Part shown: positions 1 through 6,450 of the stretch, piece after piece
How positions within the stretch are numbered: the first letter of the stretch is position 1
How the letters are laid out: each line of letters starts with the position of its first letter
Assembly (NCBI GenBank): GCA_013334735.1
Contig: JAAXXA010000127.1
Span: forward strand, 1-7,617
Direction of reading: 5' to 3'
Source of the DNA: Bacteroidota bacterium
GTDB taxonomy: Bacteria; Bacteroidota; Bacteroidia; Bacteroidales; CG2-30-32-10
Length of the DNA stretch: 7,617 nt
Translations under genes and position numbers: made by a program
The notes under the pieces: generated by a model
The model's input: the letters and a program-made list of their open reading frames with translations, nothing else
Database searches by the model: none
What the model was told of the DNA's origin: nothing

Positions 1-485
1 CACCACTGATTCATAGGTGGCTGATATCCGTAACCTGCATTAGGCGGCATTGGAGCCCATCCATAGTAATTATTATATTGTCCCCAGTAAACCCATGCCG
101 GAGCCCAATCGTAACCTGGTATCCATTCCCATCCATAAATATCATCCCAAATCCATCGCCCGTAATGAAAAGGCGCCCAACCCCAATTGTATTGGGAAAC
201 CCATGTCCATCCATAATTTGTGAAAACCCAATGACCATTTGTATGATATGGTGAAAAATTTGGACCATATTCAGGTATCCAAACATAACCATTTTCGTTA
301 TAAATCCAGTATCCATAAGGGCTTAAATCATCATAAAATGTCTGAAAATTAACAGGAGGCGGTATAGGTTCGCTATAACTTTCTACCGGTTGACTGTAAG
401 TTGTGTGAGAGTGATTTCTCCTGTGCATACAACAGGAAGAAAAAATTAAAAATGCTAATACGATAATAAAATGTTTTGTTTTCAT
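1..485 (-). CDS. Trp/Tyr-rich secreted lipoprotein, DUF6600-like (partial, C-terminus outside window)
   Basis: The frame opens at ATG 485-483 and stays open for 161 codons to the window edge, so the C-terminus is missing. Residues 1-17 are a basic start followed by a hydrophobic stretch, and they end at FSSC with Cys18. This is a loose lipobox, so I infer an exported lipoprotein. After a polar, Pro-containing linker (about 20-50), residues 57-161 are extremely aromatic: 16 Trp and 17 Tyr in 105 residues. They form imperfect repeats such as YGYWIY, GYVWIP, YGWTWV, NWGWAP, YGWEWIP and YYGWAP. Short GxWxxxxYGWxWVP-type repeats are the mark of the DUF6600 / WxP-repeat family of exported proteins, whose function is not established. 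No catalytic residues are apparent. The start lies 63 bases after the potassium-channel stop on the same strand, so co-transcription is possible. I see no Shine-Dalgarno, as usual in Bacteroidota. Another minus-strand frame in 11-316 is also open but is a shadow of this gene. The family assignment rests on recalled pattern, not a search. Confidence 0.85.
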   Translation of the reverse strand, partial: MKTKHFIIVLAFLIFSSCCMHRRNHSHTTYSQPVESYSEPIPPPVNFQTFYDDLSPYGYWIYNENGYVWIPEYGPNFSPYHTNGHWVFTNYGWTWVSQYNWGWAPFHYGRWIWDDIYGWEWIPGYDWAPAWVYWGQYNNYYGWAPMPPNAGYGYQPPMNQW

Positions 486-548
486 ATAATTTTTTTTAGT
501 ATAAAAATAAATATAATAAATTTAATATTTAATATTAATCGTAATTAT

Positions 549-1565
549 TTACAGATTATCTTTGAATAGTTTTCTCATTTTCGCAATCTGGACAGGCGTT
601 CCCAGAACAAAAAGTTTGGTGTCTGCAAGAATAATTGTATCAGGTAAAGGGTTAATAATGTAGTTACCTTCGATAGTTTTGAACCCAATAATATTTGCTC
701 CTGTTTTGTTTCGTATATCTATATCTGCAAGAGTTTTGTTTATAAATTTCTGAGACATTTCTTTGCAAATAAATTCTTCTAAATTAACAGTACACGATTC
801 ATAAACGGTAATATTATTAAGGAACTCAACAACATCAGGCTTTAATACAAGCGTTGCCATGTGCGCTCCGCCAACTTTTTCGGGTAAAACAACATTATCT
901 GCTCCTGCAATTTTGAGTTTTTTCTCAGAGCTGTCGCTACTGGCGCGACTAATTATAATTAAATCAGGATTTAAGGAACGCGCTGATAAAACTACAAACA
1001 GATTGTCGGCGTCTAATGGTAATGAAGTAATAACAGCTTTTGCTGTTTTAATTCCGGCTTTAAGTAAAACACCATCTTCCGTGGCATCACCTTCTATAAA
1101 GAAAAGATCATTGCTGTTACCTTTTTCTTTTATAACATCAATCTTTTGTTCAATAATTACAAAAGGATGTTTGTGAATAGAAAGCTCCGTTACTGCTTGC
1201 TTTCCGTTGCGTCCATAGCCGCATACAATTACATGATTTTCCATTTTTTTTATTTCTGCATTTAATCTAAAATCTTTGAAATAATTTCTGAATTCCCCAT
1301 CAATAATGGTTGTTGTAATAACTGAGATTGAATAAAAAAATGTTCCTAAACTGGTAAAAATTAGAAAAATTGTAAAAATTTTACCATCGTCGGATAAAGG
1401 ATGCACTTCTTGAAATCCAACAGTAGCAACTGTAATAACAGTCATGTAAAGAGAATCAAGAAACGAAAAATTTTCAATTATCAGGAATCCTAAAGTGCCG
1501 ATAATTATTATCAGGAATATTAATAATAATGCATATCTTAATTTGCCTTTTTGGGATACGTGCAT
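549..1565 (-). CDS. Two-TM potassium channel with RCK (TrkA-N/TrkA-C) domains
   Basis: This 338-residue protein has the MthK/Kch-like layout. TM1 is at about residues 11-30, the pore helix and selectivity filter at about 36-54, and TM2 at about 61-88. A cytoplasmic RCK_N (TrkA-N) Rossmann domain runs from about 111 to 228 and an RCK_C (TrkA-C) domain from about 255 to 336. The Rossmann glycine motif is GYGRNG at 116-121, the acidic residue at the end of the second strand is Glu139, and GDAT at 159-162 is typical of the domain. Such channels are inner-membrane tetramers that pass K+ and are gated by ligands on the RCK ring (nucleotides or Ca2+ in studied relatives). The ligand here cannot be read from the sequence. 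The filter reads TVGFQ (48-52) instead of TVGYG or TVGFG, so the second filter glycine is Gln (codon CAA at 1412-1410). Length is normal for the family. ATG at 1565-1563 precedes TM1 with the right spacing. Gene identity is secure; ion selectivity is not. Confidence 0.93.
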   Translation of the reverse strand: MHVSQKGKLRYALLLIFLIIIIGTLGFLIIENFSFLDSLYMTVITVATVGFQEVHPLSDDGKIFTIFLIFTSLGTFFYSISVITTTIIDGEFRNYFKDFRLNAEIKKMENHVIVCGYGRNGKQAVTELSIHKHPFVIIEQKIDVIKEKGNSNDLFFIEGDATEDGVLLKAGIKTAKAVITSLPLDADNLFVVLSARSLNPDLIIISRASSDSSEKKLKIAGADNVVLPEKVGGAHMATLVLKPDVVEFLNNITVYESCTVNLEEFICKEMSQKFINKTLADIDIRNKTGANIIGFKTIEGNYIINPLPDTIILADTKLFVLGTPVQIAKMRKLFKDNL

Positions 1566-1643
1566 AATATGGGAAAAAATTCTTAAATAAAATAAAACTA
1601 ACAGCTTTAAAATATGCTGAAAAACAGAAATGCAATAATATAT

Positions 1644-1744
1644 ACTCGTTCTTAACAGATTTGCAAAAGCAAAAATGATTAGAACGAGTTATGCCGATAG
1701 GAACAAAATAACATTTTTTGCAAACCTGTTCCGTATCGGTATAA
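1644..1744. repeat. Paired opposed hairpins, possible MITE/REP-like element
   Basis: There are two stem-loops side by side. The first has perfect 9-base arms, actcgttct (1644-1652) and agaacgagt (1681-1689), around a 28-base loop. The second pairs 1689-1705 with 1727-1744: 17 pairs with one bulged G (1733) and one G-T pair. The loops carry the same core in opposite orientation: aacagatttgcaaaa at 1654-1668 and ttttgcaaacctgtt at 1716-1730, which are reverse complements at 14 of 15 positions. The second core copy overlaps the second stem, so core-core pairing and the second hairpin cannot form together. No transposase gene or target-site duplication was recognised. It could be a dispersed hairpin repeat, a remnant of a small mobile element, or a structured RNA on either strand. 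Confidence 0.5.
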
Positions 1745-1983
1745 ATCCTAATTAGATTCCGTCTGTAAACTCATATTATTAAAATATATAGTGCAAAATT
1801 TAAAATGTAAAATCTAAAGTGCAAAATTCAAAAAACATTATAAGCATTGATAATTATAAGTCTTATAAATTAGCAATTTGCAATTTAATTTTTGCAATTT
1901 GCAATATTTTTATTTTTGGTAACATCAGTACAAGCACTAATTGGTGTCTGCCTATAATATCAAAGATTTTAAAATAATTTAAG

Positions 1984-1997
1984 TTCGCCATGGCGAA
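1984..1997. repeat. 14-base perfect palindrome
   Basis: TTCGCCATGGCGAA reads the same on both strands and is GC-rich within very AT-rich DNA. It lies about 115 bases downstream of the FISUMP lipoprotein stop codon. As a hairpin it has only a 5-base stem (ttcgc/gcgaa) with a catg loop, and no strong T-run follows, so a terminator is a weak reading. A protein-binding site or a dispersed short repeat is equally possible. Confidence 0.4.
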
Positions 1998-2112
1998 TTA
2001 GAATTAAGAATTATGATTTAAAAGCTGATTTTCAATCTTAAATCTCAAATCAAAAATAATATTTATACTTAATATTACGGACAAACTCTAATAAAACTAG
2101 GTATATAGAACT

Positions 2113-3117
2113 TTAATCTTTAACGCAACGTACCGAAAACCCCATTTTTTTTGGATTCGCATTACGACCTGCCGCCGGGCTATTATATGTTAAACCTTTG
2201 TACCATGCATTATTTGAATCGCTTTCAGTAGCAGACCACCAAAAGCCGAAATATGTTAAATACGAAAAAGTTCCTGCCTGATCACGACTACCTCCCGGAA
2301 GCCCCGTAAAGCCGCTGCTGTTAGTTGCGCCTGAGTTTGGACTATTCCAATGTGTTGTTCCTGTTTCTTTCAATTTAGCGCCGGCAACACTTTCACCGCC
2401 TAAAAATGTTGTAAGCGTTGTCCATTCTGCATCTGTTGGTATATGCCAGCCGGTAGGGCATATATTACGACTGTCGGATACAGCATACCAGTTATATAAA
2501 AGACCATAAGCAGCAACATTTGCTGAAACACCATCAAAAATGCAATATCCTCCGCTTGTCAGGTTGCTCCATTCTGCGCCATCTATTGTGTTAGCGATAG
2601 AATCGCCATTGCGATACTTGGTTACCTTTAAATTTTCAACCATCCAGGTTTGAGTGCCAATAACTACAGTATGATATATATTCCCGTTAATGTCGGTTAC
2701 TGTATTTGTACTTCCTTGAGTCGTGGTAAACGAAACAGCGGTTCCATATCCCGTACCTGTAGTATTAGTTGCATAAGCCCGTACATAATATGTGGTATTG
2801 GCTGTTAAACCGGTTAACGAGCTCGTAAAGCTTCCTGTTCCTGTGCCATCGGTGGTTTTACTGTCCGTTATAGTAGGAGTTGATCCCGTACTCCAGCAAA
2901 CGCCATAAGCTGTTATTGTTGAACCGCCATCGGAAGTAATATTGCCGCCACAGCTTGCAGTTGTTTGTGTAATACCGCTTACGGCTGCTGTTGTTAAAAC
3001 GGGCACTACTCCTGTTGTAGAATCATTGTTATCATCTTTAGTACAGCTATTGGCGAAAATCATCACAAAACCCATTAGTATCAAGCTGTAAATCGTAATT
3101 ATGTGTTTCTTTTTCAT
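2113..3117 (-). CDS. FISUMP-domain lipoprotein with an FN3-like domain
   Basis: This is a complete 334-residue protein with the start at ATG 3117-3115. Residues 1-24 form a lipoprotein signal (MKKKH, then a hydrophobic core) ending in ANSC, with Cys25 as the probable lipidated residue. The acidic DDNND stretch just after it fits a Bacteroidota lipoprotein that reaches the surface. Residues about 38-133 resemble a fibronectin-type-III-like module common in Bacteroidota surface proteins: TTASCGGNI, ITAYGVCWSTG, then TYYVRAYATNTTGTGYG and SFTT. Residues about 141-333 match the Fibrobacter succinogenes major paralogous domain (TIGR02145). They contain TDINGNIYHTVVIGTQTWM, ENLKVTKYRNGD, LYNWYAV, CPTGWHIPTDAEW, SGFTGLPGG, FWWSAT and a closing SVRCVKD. 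The biochemical role of this domain is unknown; proteins carrying it are generally surface-exposed and often present in many copies per genome. It is transcribed away from the T9SS protein gene across a shared spacer. Family assignment is firm, function is open. Confidence 0.92.
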   Translation of the reverse strand: MKKKHIITIYSLILMGFVMIFANSCTKDDNNDSTTGVVPVLTTAAVSGITQTTASCGGNITSDGGSTITAYGVCWSTGSTPTITDSKTTDGTGTGSFTSSLTGLTANTTYYVRAYATNTTGTGYGTAVSFTTTQGSTNTVTDINGNIYHTVVIGTQTWMVENLKVTKYRNGDSIANTIDGAEWSNLTSGGYCIFDGVSANVAAYGLLYNWYAVSDSRNICPTGWHIPTDAEWTTLTTFLGGESVAGAKLKETGTTHWNSPNSGATNSSGFTGLPGGSRDQAGTFSYLTYFGFWWSATESDSNNAWYKGLTYNSPAAGRNANPKKMGFSVRCVKD

Positions 3118-3228
3118 ATCTGTTTTATTTAATTTATTACTAATTTTTTGATTGTTATCTTGAATTTGAAAGTTTTAAAAATATGTAGTAACTTATATTC
3201 CTTTTTTGCCACTATTTATTTGATAATG

Positions 3229-3236
3229 CAAATTTA
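3229..3236 (-). promoter_or_regulatory. Candidate -7 box for the FISUMP lipoprotein gene
   Basis: On the minus strand this reads TAAATTTG, an exact match to the Bacteroidota -7 consensus TAnnTTTG. It lies about 110 bases upstream of the start codon. I see no clear TTTG -33 element at the expected distance, so in AT-rich DNA a chance match is quite possible. Confidence 0.35.
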
Positions 3237-3291
3237 ATTTTTTTTTTGAATAAAAGAATATGTTGGAAAAAAATTTAAGCATTTAAGCGTG

Positions 3292-3376
3292 TCGAAGTAT
3301 TCCGAATAGCCACTCTTCGAAACGTCCTATCCTTCGAGACGCTTCGCTCCTCAGGATGACGGACGGCTCTGAGTGA
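3292..3376. repeat. GC-richer hairpin-forming repeat-like element
   Basis: This segment stands out from the AT-rich spacer in composition and folding potential. Nested arms are cactc/gagtg (3311-3315 with 3371-3375), cgtcc/ggacg (3323-3327 with 3361-3365), atcct/aggat (3329-3333 with 3353-3357) and gag/ctc (3336-3338 with 3350-3352), closing on a loop containing gcttcgc. A second small inverted repeat, tcgaag/cttcga (3292-3297 with 3315-3320), adjoins it. The ccttcgag...ctcaggatgac signature resembles, from memory, dispersed intergenic repeats seen across many bacterial genomes, with forms such as GTCATCCTGAG...GAAGGAT. It interrupts the divergent promoter region and encodes nothing I recognise. 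The spacer around it (3118-3593) otherwise holds only AT-rich DNA and the two candidate -7 boxes. Confidence 0.6.
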
Positions 3377-3442
3377 CTTTTAAAGATTGTTTGTAAAACG
3401 AAATAAATATTAAAATTTTAAAACAGTTTCTAATATTTTTTT

Positions 3443-3450
3443 TAATTTTG
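3443..3450 (+). promoter_or_regulatory. Candidate -7 box for the T9SS protein gene
   Basis: TAATTTTG matches the Bacteroidota -7 consensus TAnnTTTG exactly. It would give a leader of roughly 135 bases before the start codon at 3594. No good -33 TTTG is visible at the usual spacing; the nearest, at 3390-3393, is too far upstream. Moderate to low confidence. Confidence 0.35.
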
Positions 3451-3593
3451 TCCTTTTTAATAATGGAATTATTTAACAAAGAATGTCCGCTCTCTAAGTA
3501 CAAAATCTCATAGATGATAAATACTATGTGGATAATGCTTCTGAAAAAAAAGACAATAACCCAAGACAAAATAATAAATAAAATAAATTTTTG

Positions 3594-6146
3594 ATGAAAA
3601 AATTATCTGCAATTCTAATTTTTCTGGCATTATCATGTCAGACGATGTTCGGCCAAACGCCTATCGCACCTGCTGTTGGAGATGGTTCCAGCGGCAACCC
3701 ATACCAGATTGCCTCACTCGAAAACCTTTACTGGATAGCTTATCAAGTTGATATTGGTACTCCCTCCTGTTTTTCAGGAAAGTATTTTGTACAAACAGCA
3801 GATATAGATGCTTCTGCAACATCAACATGGTTTTCCTATGGTTTAGATGACTATTATGGCTGGGATCCTGCTGGTACTAGTGATTACGCTAAGACTTTCG
3901 CAGGTTCGTACGACGGACAAGGGCATACTATTTCAGGATTGTATATTAATCGTCCCGATGAATTTTATGTGGGCTTGTTTGCCGTTATTGATGGCGGAAA
4001 TATAAGTAATCTTGGGATGACAAATGTTAATATTACCGGAGGTTACTGCGGTAGTATCGTTTCAATAGCACGCTTTTCAACTGTTTTGAGTAATTGTTTT
4101 ACAACAGGAACTGTTTTTGGGGTTTCTGGAATAACAGGGGGGCTGATTGGAATGAGCGACGCTACATGTAATATTTATACTTGCTATAATGCTTGCGATG
4201 TTTACGGAACAGATGATTACATTGGTGGAATTGTCGGATATGCTGATAAATGTGATATTACAAACTGTTTTAATACAGGAACAGTAACTGGACCAAATTA
4301 TGTTGGTGGAATTACCGGAAATGCCAGCGGCACAATTGAAAACTGTTATAACGCCGGAGTTATTAGTGGAACAGGTGATTACATTGGTGGAATTATCGGA
4401 GGAGATGATTATGGAACGTGTGTATTTGTCAATAATTTTTGGGACACAGAAACGTCGGGTACAACTGACGGTAACGGATGGGTTAGTCCCGATCCAAGCG
4501 GTATTACCGGCAAAACAACTTCGGAAATGCAAACAAAATCAACATTTACCGATGCAAGTTGGGATTTCATTACCAATTGGGCTGTAAGCTCCGATAATTA
4601 TCCTTTTTTTAAATGGCAAATGAAAGCGATAGTATGGAACGGATCGTGGTCGCCATTCGCGCCAACGTATATGGACGATGTTAGCATGACCGCAAATTAC
4701 AATGATGTGGGTTTTACTTGTCATAACCTTACCGTAGATCCCGGGAAACAATTAACAGTAACTTCAGGTACATTAGATATAGGGGATAGTTTGATATTCA
4801 AAAGCAATACTTCCAAAGTCATAGGCAGTTTCATTAACCATGGTACCTTATCTGTTGGCGGAACTATTCAATATGAGCGCTATGTTCCTCAGGATGTTTA
4901 TGAATATATTTCTTCACCTCTCGCAACGCAAACAACAAGCGCTTTTGGTACCATTTCCGGGACTGCAGGCGCCGGAAAACGTTTGTTCACTTTTAATAAC
5001 TCTTCAAATGCATGGGATGCGGTATCAAATGGAGCAGGGCTGGCAACAATGCAGGGCTATTCCTTTAAATCTTTTGGTACTCCTGCTACAGTTGTTTTTT
5101 CGGGAAAAAGCCTTAATACTGGGAACAAATCATTTTTACTTGCAAAAAATACAACAGGGTTCAACCTTGTAGGAAACCCTTACACATCATCTATTGACTG
5201 GACTACTTCCGCCAATTCATACTGGACCCGCGCAAATGTACAACCAACCATATGGATTAATTATGCTAATGCACTAGGCGCTGCTAACTTTGCCACATAT
5301 AATTATTCCAGTACATTTGCAACCAACTGGGCAGGAAATGTAGGAACAAACGAAGGTATTATTCCTCCAACACAGGCTTTCTGGGTTGAAACAACAACCA
5401 ACGAAACTTCACTGACTGTTATGGAAGGAGCCCAAATGCATTCAGTAAATGCGGTAAACAAATCGGACGCTGCTATTACTTCACCCTTCTTAAGACTAAA
5501 AACTGAAAGAGATACCTACAGCGACGAAGCCGTCCTATTCTTTAATGAAAATGCTACAGCCGGATACGATGAATATGATACAAGAAAACAATTGGGTGGC
5601 GGAGTATATCCTCAACTTTACTCATCAGATGCTGATATTGATATGGCAGTAAATTCAATACCATTATCAATGTTGAACAATTCTATTTCAATACCATTGA
5701 TATTCAGATCAGATATGGCAGGAAGTTGTTCAATCACAGCTACCGATATAGCTAATTTTGATGCAACTATAAAAATTTACCTCGAAGATACACAGTTATC
5801 CCAGACCATAAACTTAAATGAAACATCAACTTATTCATTCAATGTTGCTGAATCAACTGTTGCACCTGATCGTTTTATTATTCATTTTGTGCGAAACACC
5901 ACAGGTCTTGAAACAATCGACAATCAAGGAATATCTGTTTATTCTTCCTATAAAAACATTTATATTAATAATCCAAAAAATAACTATAGTGTAGAGGTGA
6001 TAAATGCTCTTGGCGAAAAAATTATTTCTAAAAAAGTTCCGGTAAAAGGAATAACAACTATTAATACAGATATGCCAAAAGGAATTTATTTTGTTTTGAT
6101 AAAATCGGATTCAGAAGTCTTTGCTAAAAAGATATTTATAGAATAA
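3594..6146 (+). CDS. T9SS-secreted surface protein with GLUG repeats and type A sorting domain
   Basis: This is an 850-residue protein. I take ATG 3594 rather than TTG 3591 because it gives a standard signal peptide start (MKKLSAILIFLALSC) with probable signal peptidase I cleavage near MFGQ (about residue 21). The N-terminal module contains GDGSSGNPYQIASLENLYWIA (about 29-49), a common opening of GLUG-type proteins. Residues about 100-290 form a right-handed-solenoid-like region with at least four GLUG-type units (YIGGIVG, YVGGITG, YIGGIIG), each opening with C[YF]xxG-like segments. Residues about 345-640 form a second beta-rich region (NLTVDPGKQLTVTSGTLDIGD, GTIQYERYVP, GFNLVGNPY, QAFWVE) typical of large T9SS cargo. 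Residues about 775-850 are a type A sorting domain (TIGR04183-like), with VEVINALGEKI, then MPKGIYFVLI and KKIFIE. The protein should cross the outer membrane by T9SS and be attached to the surface or released. No enzyme active site is seen; adhesion or structural use is an inference. No T9SS machinery genes are in the window. Confidence 0.92.
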   Translation: MKKLSAILIFLALSCQTMFGQTPIAPAVGDGSSGNPYQIASLENLYWIAYQVDIGTPSCFSGKYFVQTADIDASATSTWFSYGLDDYYGWDPAGTSDYAKTFAGSYDGQGHTISGLYINRPDEFYVGLFAVIDGGNISNLGMTNVNITGGYCGSIVSIARFSTVLSNCFTTGTVFGVSGITGGLIGMSDATCNIYTCYNACDVYGTDDYIGGIVGYADKCDITNCFNTGTVTGPNYVGGITGNASGTIENCYNAGVISGTGDYIGGIIGGDDYGTCVFVNNFWDTETSGTTDGNGWVSPDPSGITGKTTSEMQTKSTFTDASWDFITNWAVSSDNYPFFKWQMKAIVWNGSWSPFAPTYMDDVSMTANYNDVGFTCHNLTVDPGKQLTVTSGTLDIGDSLIFKSNTSKVIGSFINHGTLSVGGTIQYERYVPQDVYEYISSPLATQTTSAFGTISGTAGAGKRLFTFNNSSNAWDAVSNGAGLATMQGYSFKSFGTPATVVFSGKSLNTGNKSFLLAKNTTGFNLVGNPYTSSIDWTTSANSYWTRANVQPTIWINYANALGAANFATYNYSSTFATNWAGNVGTNEGIIPPTQAFWVETTTNETSLTVMEGAQMHSVNAVNKSDAAITSPFLRLKTERDTYSDEAVLFFNENATAGYDEYDTRKQLGGGVYPQLYSSDADIDMAVNSIPLSMLNNSISIPLIFRSDMAGSCSITATDIANFDATIKIYLEDTQLSQTINLNETSTYSFNVAESTVAPDRFIIHFVRNTTGLETIDNQGISVYSSYKNIYINNPKNNYSVEVINALGEKIISKKVPVKGITTINTDMPKGIYFVLIKSDSEVFAKKIFIE
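4086..4400 (+). repeat. Tandem GLUG-type units inside the T9SS protein
   Basis: Four consecutive units have a conserved Cys at residues 168, 197, 225 and 251 of the 850-residue protein, 26-29 residues apart, each followed by a GGI[VIT]G turn. At the DNA level the 18-mer gattacattggtggaatt occurs at 4215-4232 and again at 4377-4394, exactly 162 bases (54 codons) apart. This suggests that a two-unit block was duplicated fairly recently or kept alike by gene conversion. Confidence 0.75.
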
Positions 6147-6211
6147 CAGATTCTGTAACAAATATAATAAGCAAAGTTAATAGAATATAAATTGATAAAA
6201 ACATTACAAAA

Positions 6212-6388
6212 ATGAAGAAGACAGAAAAATATAATAAACAAAAAAGAACATATAATAAACCTGAAATAAAGATTATCAAAATAGATAATGAAATATCAAT
6301 GGTAATGATGTCTCCATTAGGGAATCCTAATGAAAGTATTGATCCTGGGCATTTTTGCCTAAACCCGTTTAAAATAGATAAGTTTTAA
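6212..6388 (+). CDS. Small 58-residue protein of unknown function
   Basis: The frame runs from ATG 6212 to TAA 6386-6388. The first 16 residues are highly basic and hydrophilic (K, N, Y, R, T, with Tyr7 and Tyr14). A short alternating segment follows (KPEIKIIKIDNEISMVMM, 16-33), then a Ser/Pro/Gly/Asn-rich linker (34-46), a single Cys49, and a tail NPFKIDKF. There is no signal peptide or membrane segment. The Y-x-K-P-E-I...DNEIS...P-F layout resembles short uncharacterised proteins I recall from Bacteroidota genomes; this was not searched. The gene begins 65 bases after the T9SS protein stop on the same strand, and an intrinsic terminator begins 5 bases after its own stop, so the two are probably co-transcribed. 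That position is the strongest sign it is real. A peptide precursor or small regulatory partner is possible but unproven. Confidence 0.7.
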   Translation: MKKTEKYNKQKRTYNKPEIKIIKIDNEISMVMMSPLGNPNESIDPGHFCLNPFKIDKF

Positions 6389-6393
6389 ACATC

Positions 6394-6435
6394 AAAAAAA
6401 ACCTGCCGCGAAATAAAAACGGCAGGTTTTTTTTT
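6394..6435 (+). terminator. Strong intrinsic terminator
   Basis: The stem acctgccg (6401-6408) / cggcaggt (6420-6427) is perfect, with an 11-base A-rich loop. It is flanked by seven A (6394-6400) and a nine-T run (6427-6435), so the paired stem can extend to 15 base pairs. It sits directly after the 58-residue ORF and ends the T9SS protein / small protein transcription unit. The A-run on the other side would let it work on the minus strand too. Confidence 0.92.
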
Positions 6436-6450
6436 GCATAAATTCTATTT

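Larger units (their letters stand above)
1566..2112. other. 547-base gene-free AT-rich spacer with short repeats
   Basis: The spacer lies between the 3' end of the FISUMP lipoprotein gene and the 5' end of the channel gene, both on the minus strand. I find no convincing coding frame or tRNA. Besides the paired hairpins and the palindrome listed separately, it contains two copies of gtgcaaaatt (1791-1800 and 1819-1828) and two copies of gcaatttgcaat (1873-1884 and 1894-1905). These look like low-complexity AT-rich repeats. I could not place a TAnnTTTG-type -7 box for the channel gene here. Confidence 0.6.

Noticed and set aside
11..316. Minus-strand frame of 101 codons rich in Gly/Met/Ile
   Set aside because: Out-of-frame reading of the Trp/Tyr-rich lipoprotein gene, which has the better start, signal peptide and family pattern.
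859..1176. Plus-strand frame of 105 codons
   Set aside because: Antisense shadow of the RCK domains of the channel gene.
1791..1905. Short AT-rich repeats considered as CRISPR or iteron array
   Set aside because: Units are 10-12 bases, only two copies each, with no regular spacing and no cas or replication genes nearby.
3351..3569. Minus-strand open frame of 72 codons with a hydrophobic N-terminus in the divergent spacer
   Set aside because: It runs through the hairpin repeat element and overlaps the candidate promoter region, has no recognisable domain, and its composition is what AT-rich non-coding DNA gives.
3591..3593. TTG as start of the T9SS protein
   Set aside because: The adjacent ATG at 3594 gives a normal MKK signal peptide start; the TTG adds nothing.
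3594..3656. Lipobox reading of LALSC in the T9SS protein signal
   Set aside because: The C-terminal sorting domain implies T9SS export, and the sequence continues to a better signal peptidase I site near MFGQ; lipidation is less likely.
4077..4532. Minus-strand open frame of 151 codons
   Set aside because: Lies wholly inside the T9SS protein gene; its Ser/Asn/Thr/Ile repeats are the antisense reading of the GLUG repeats.
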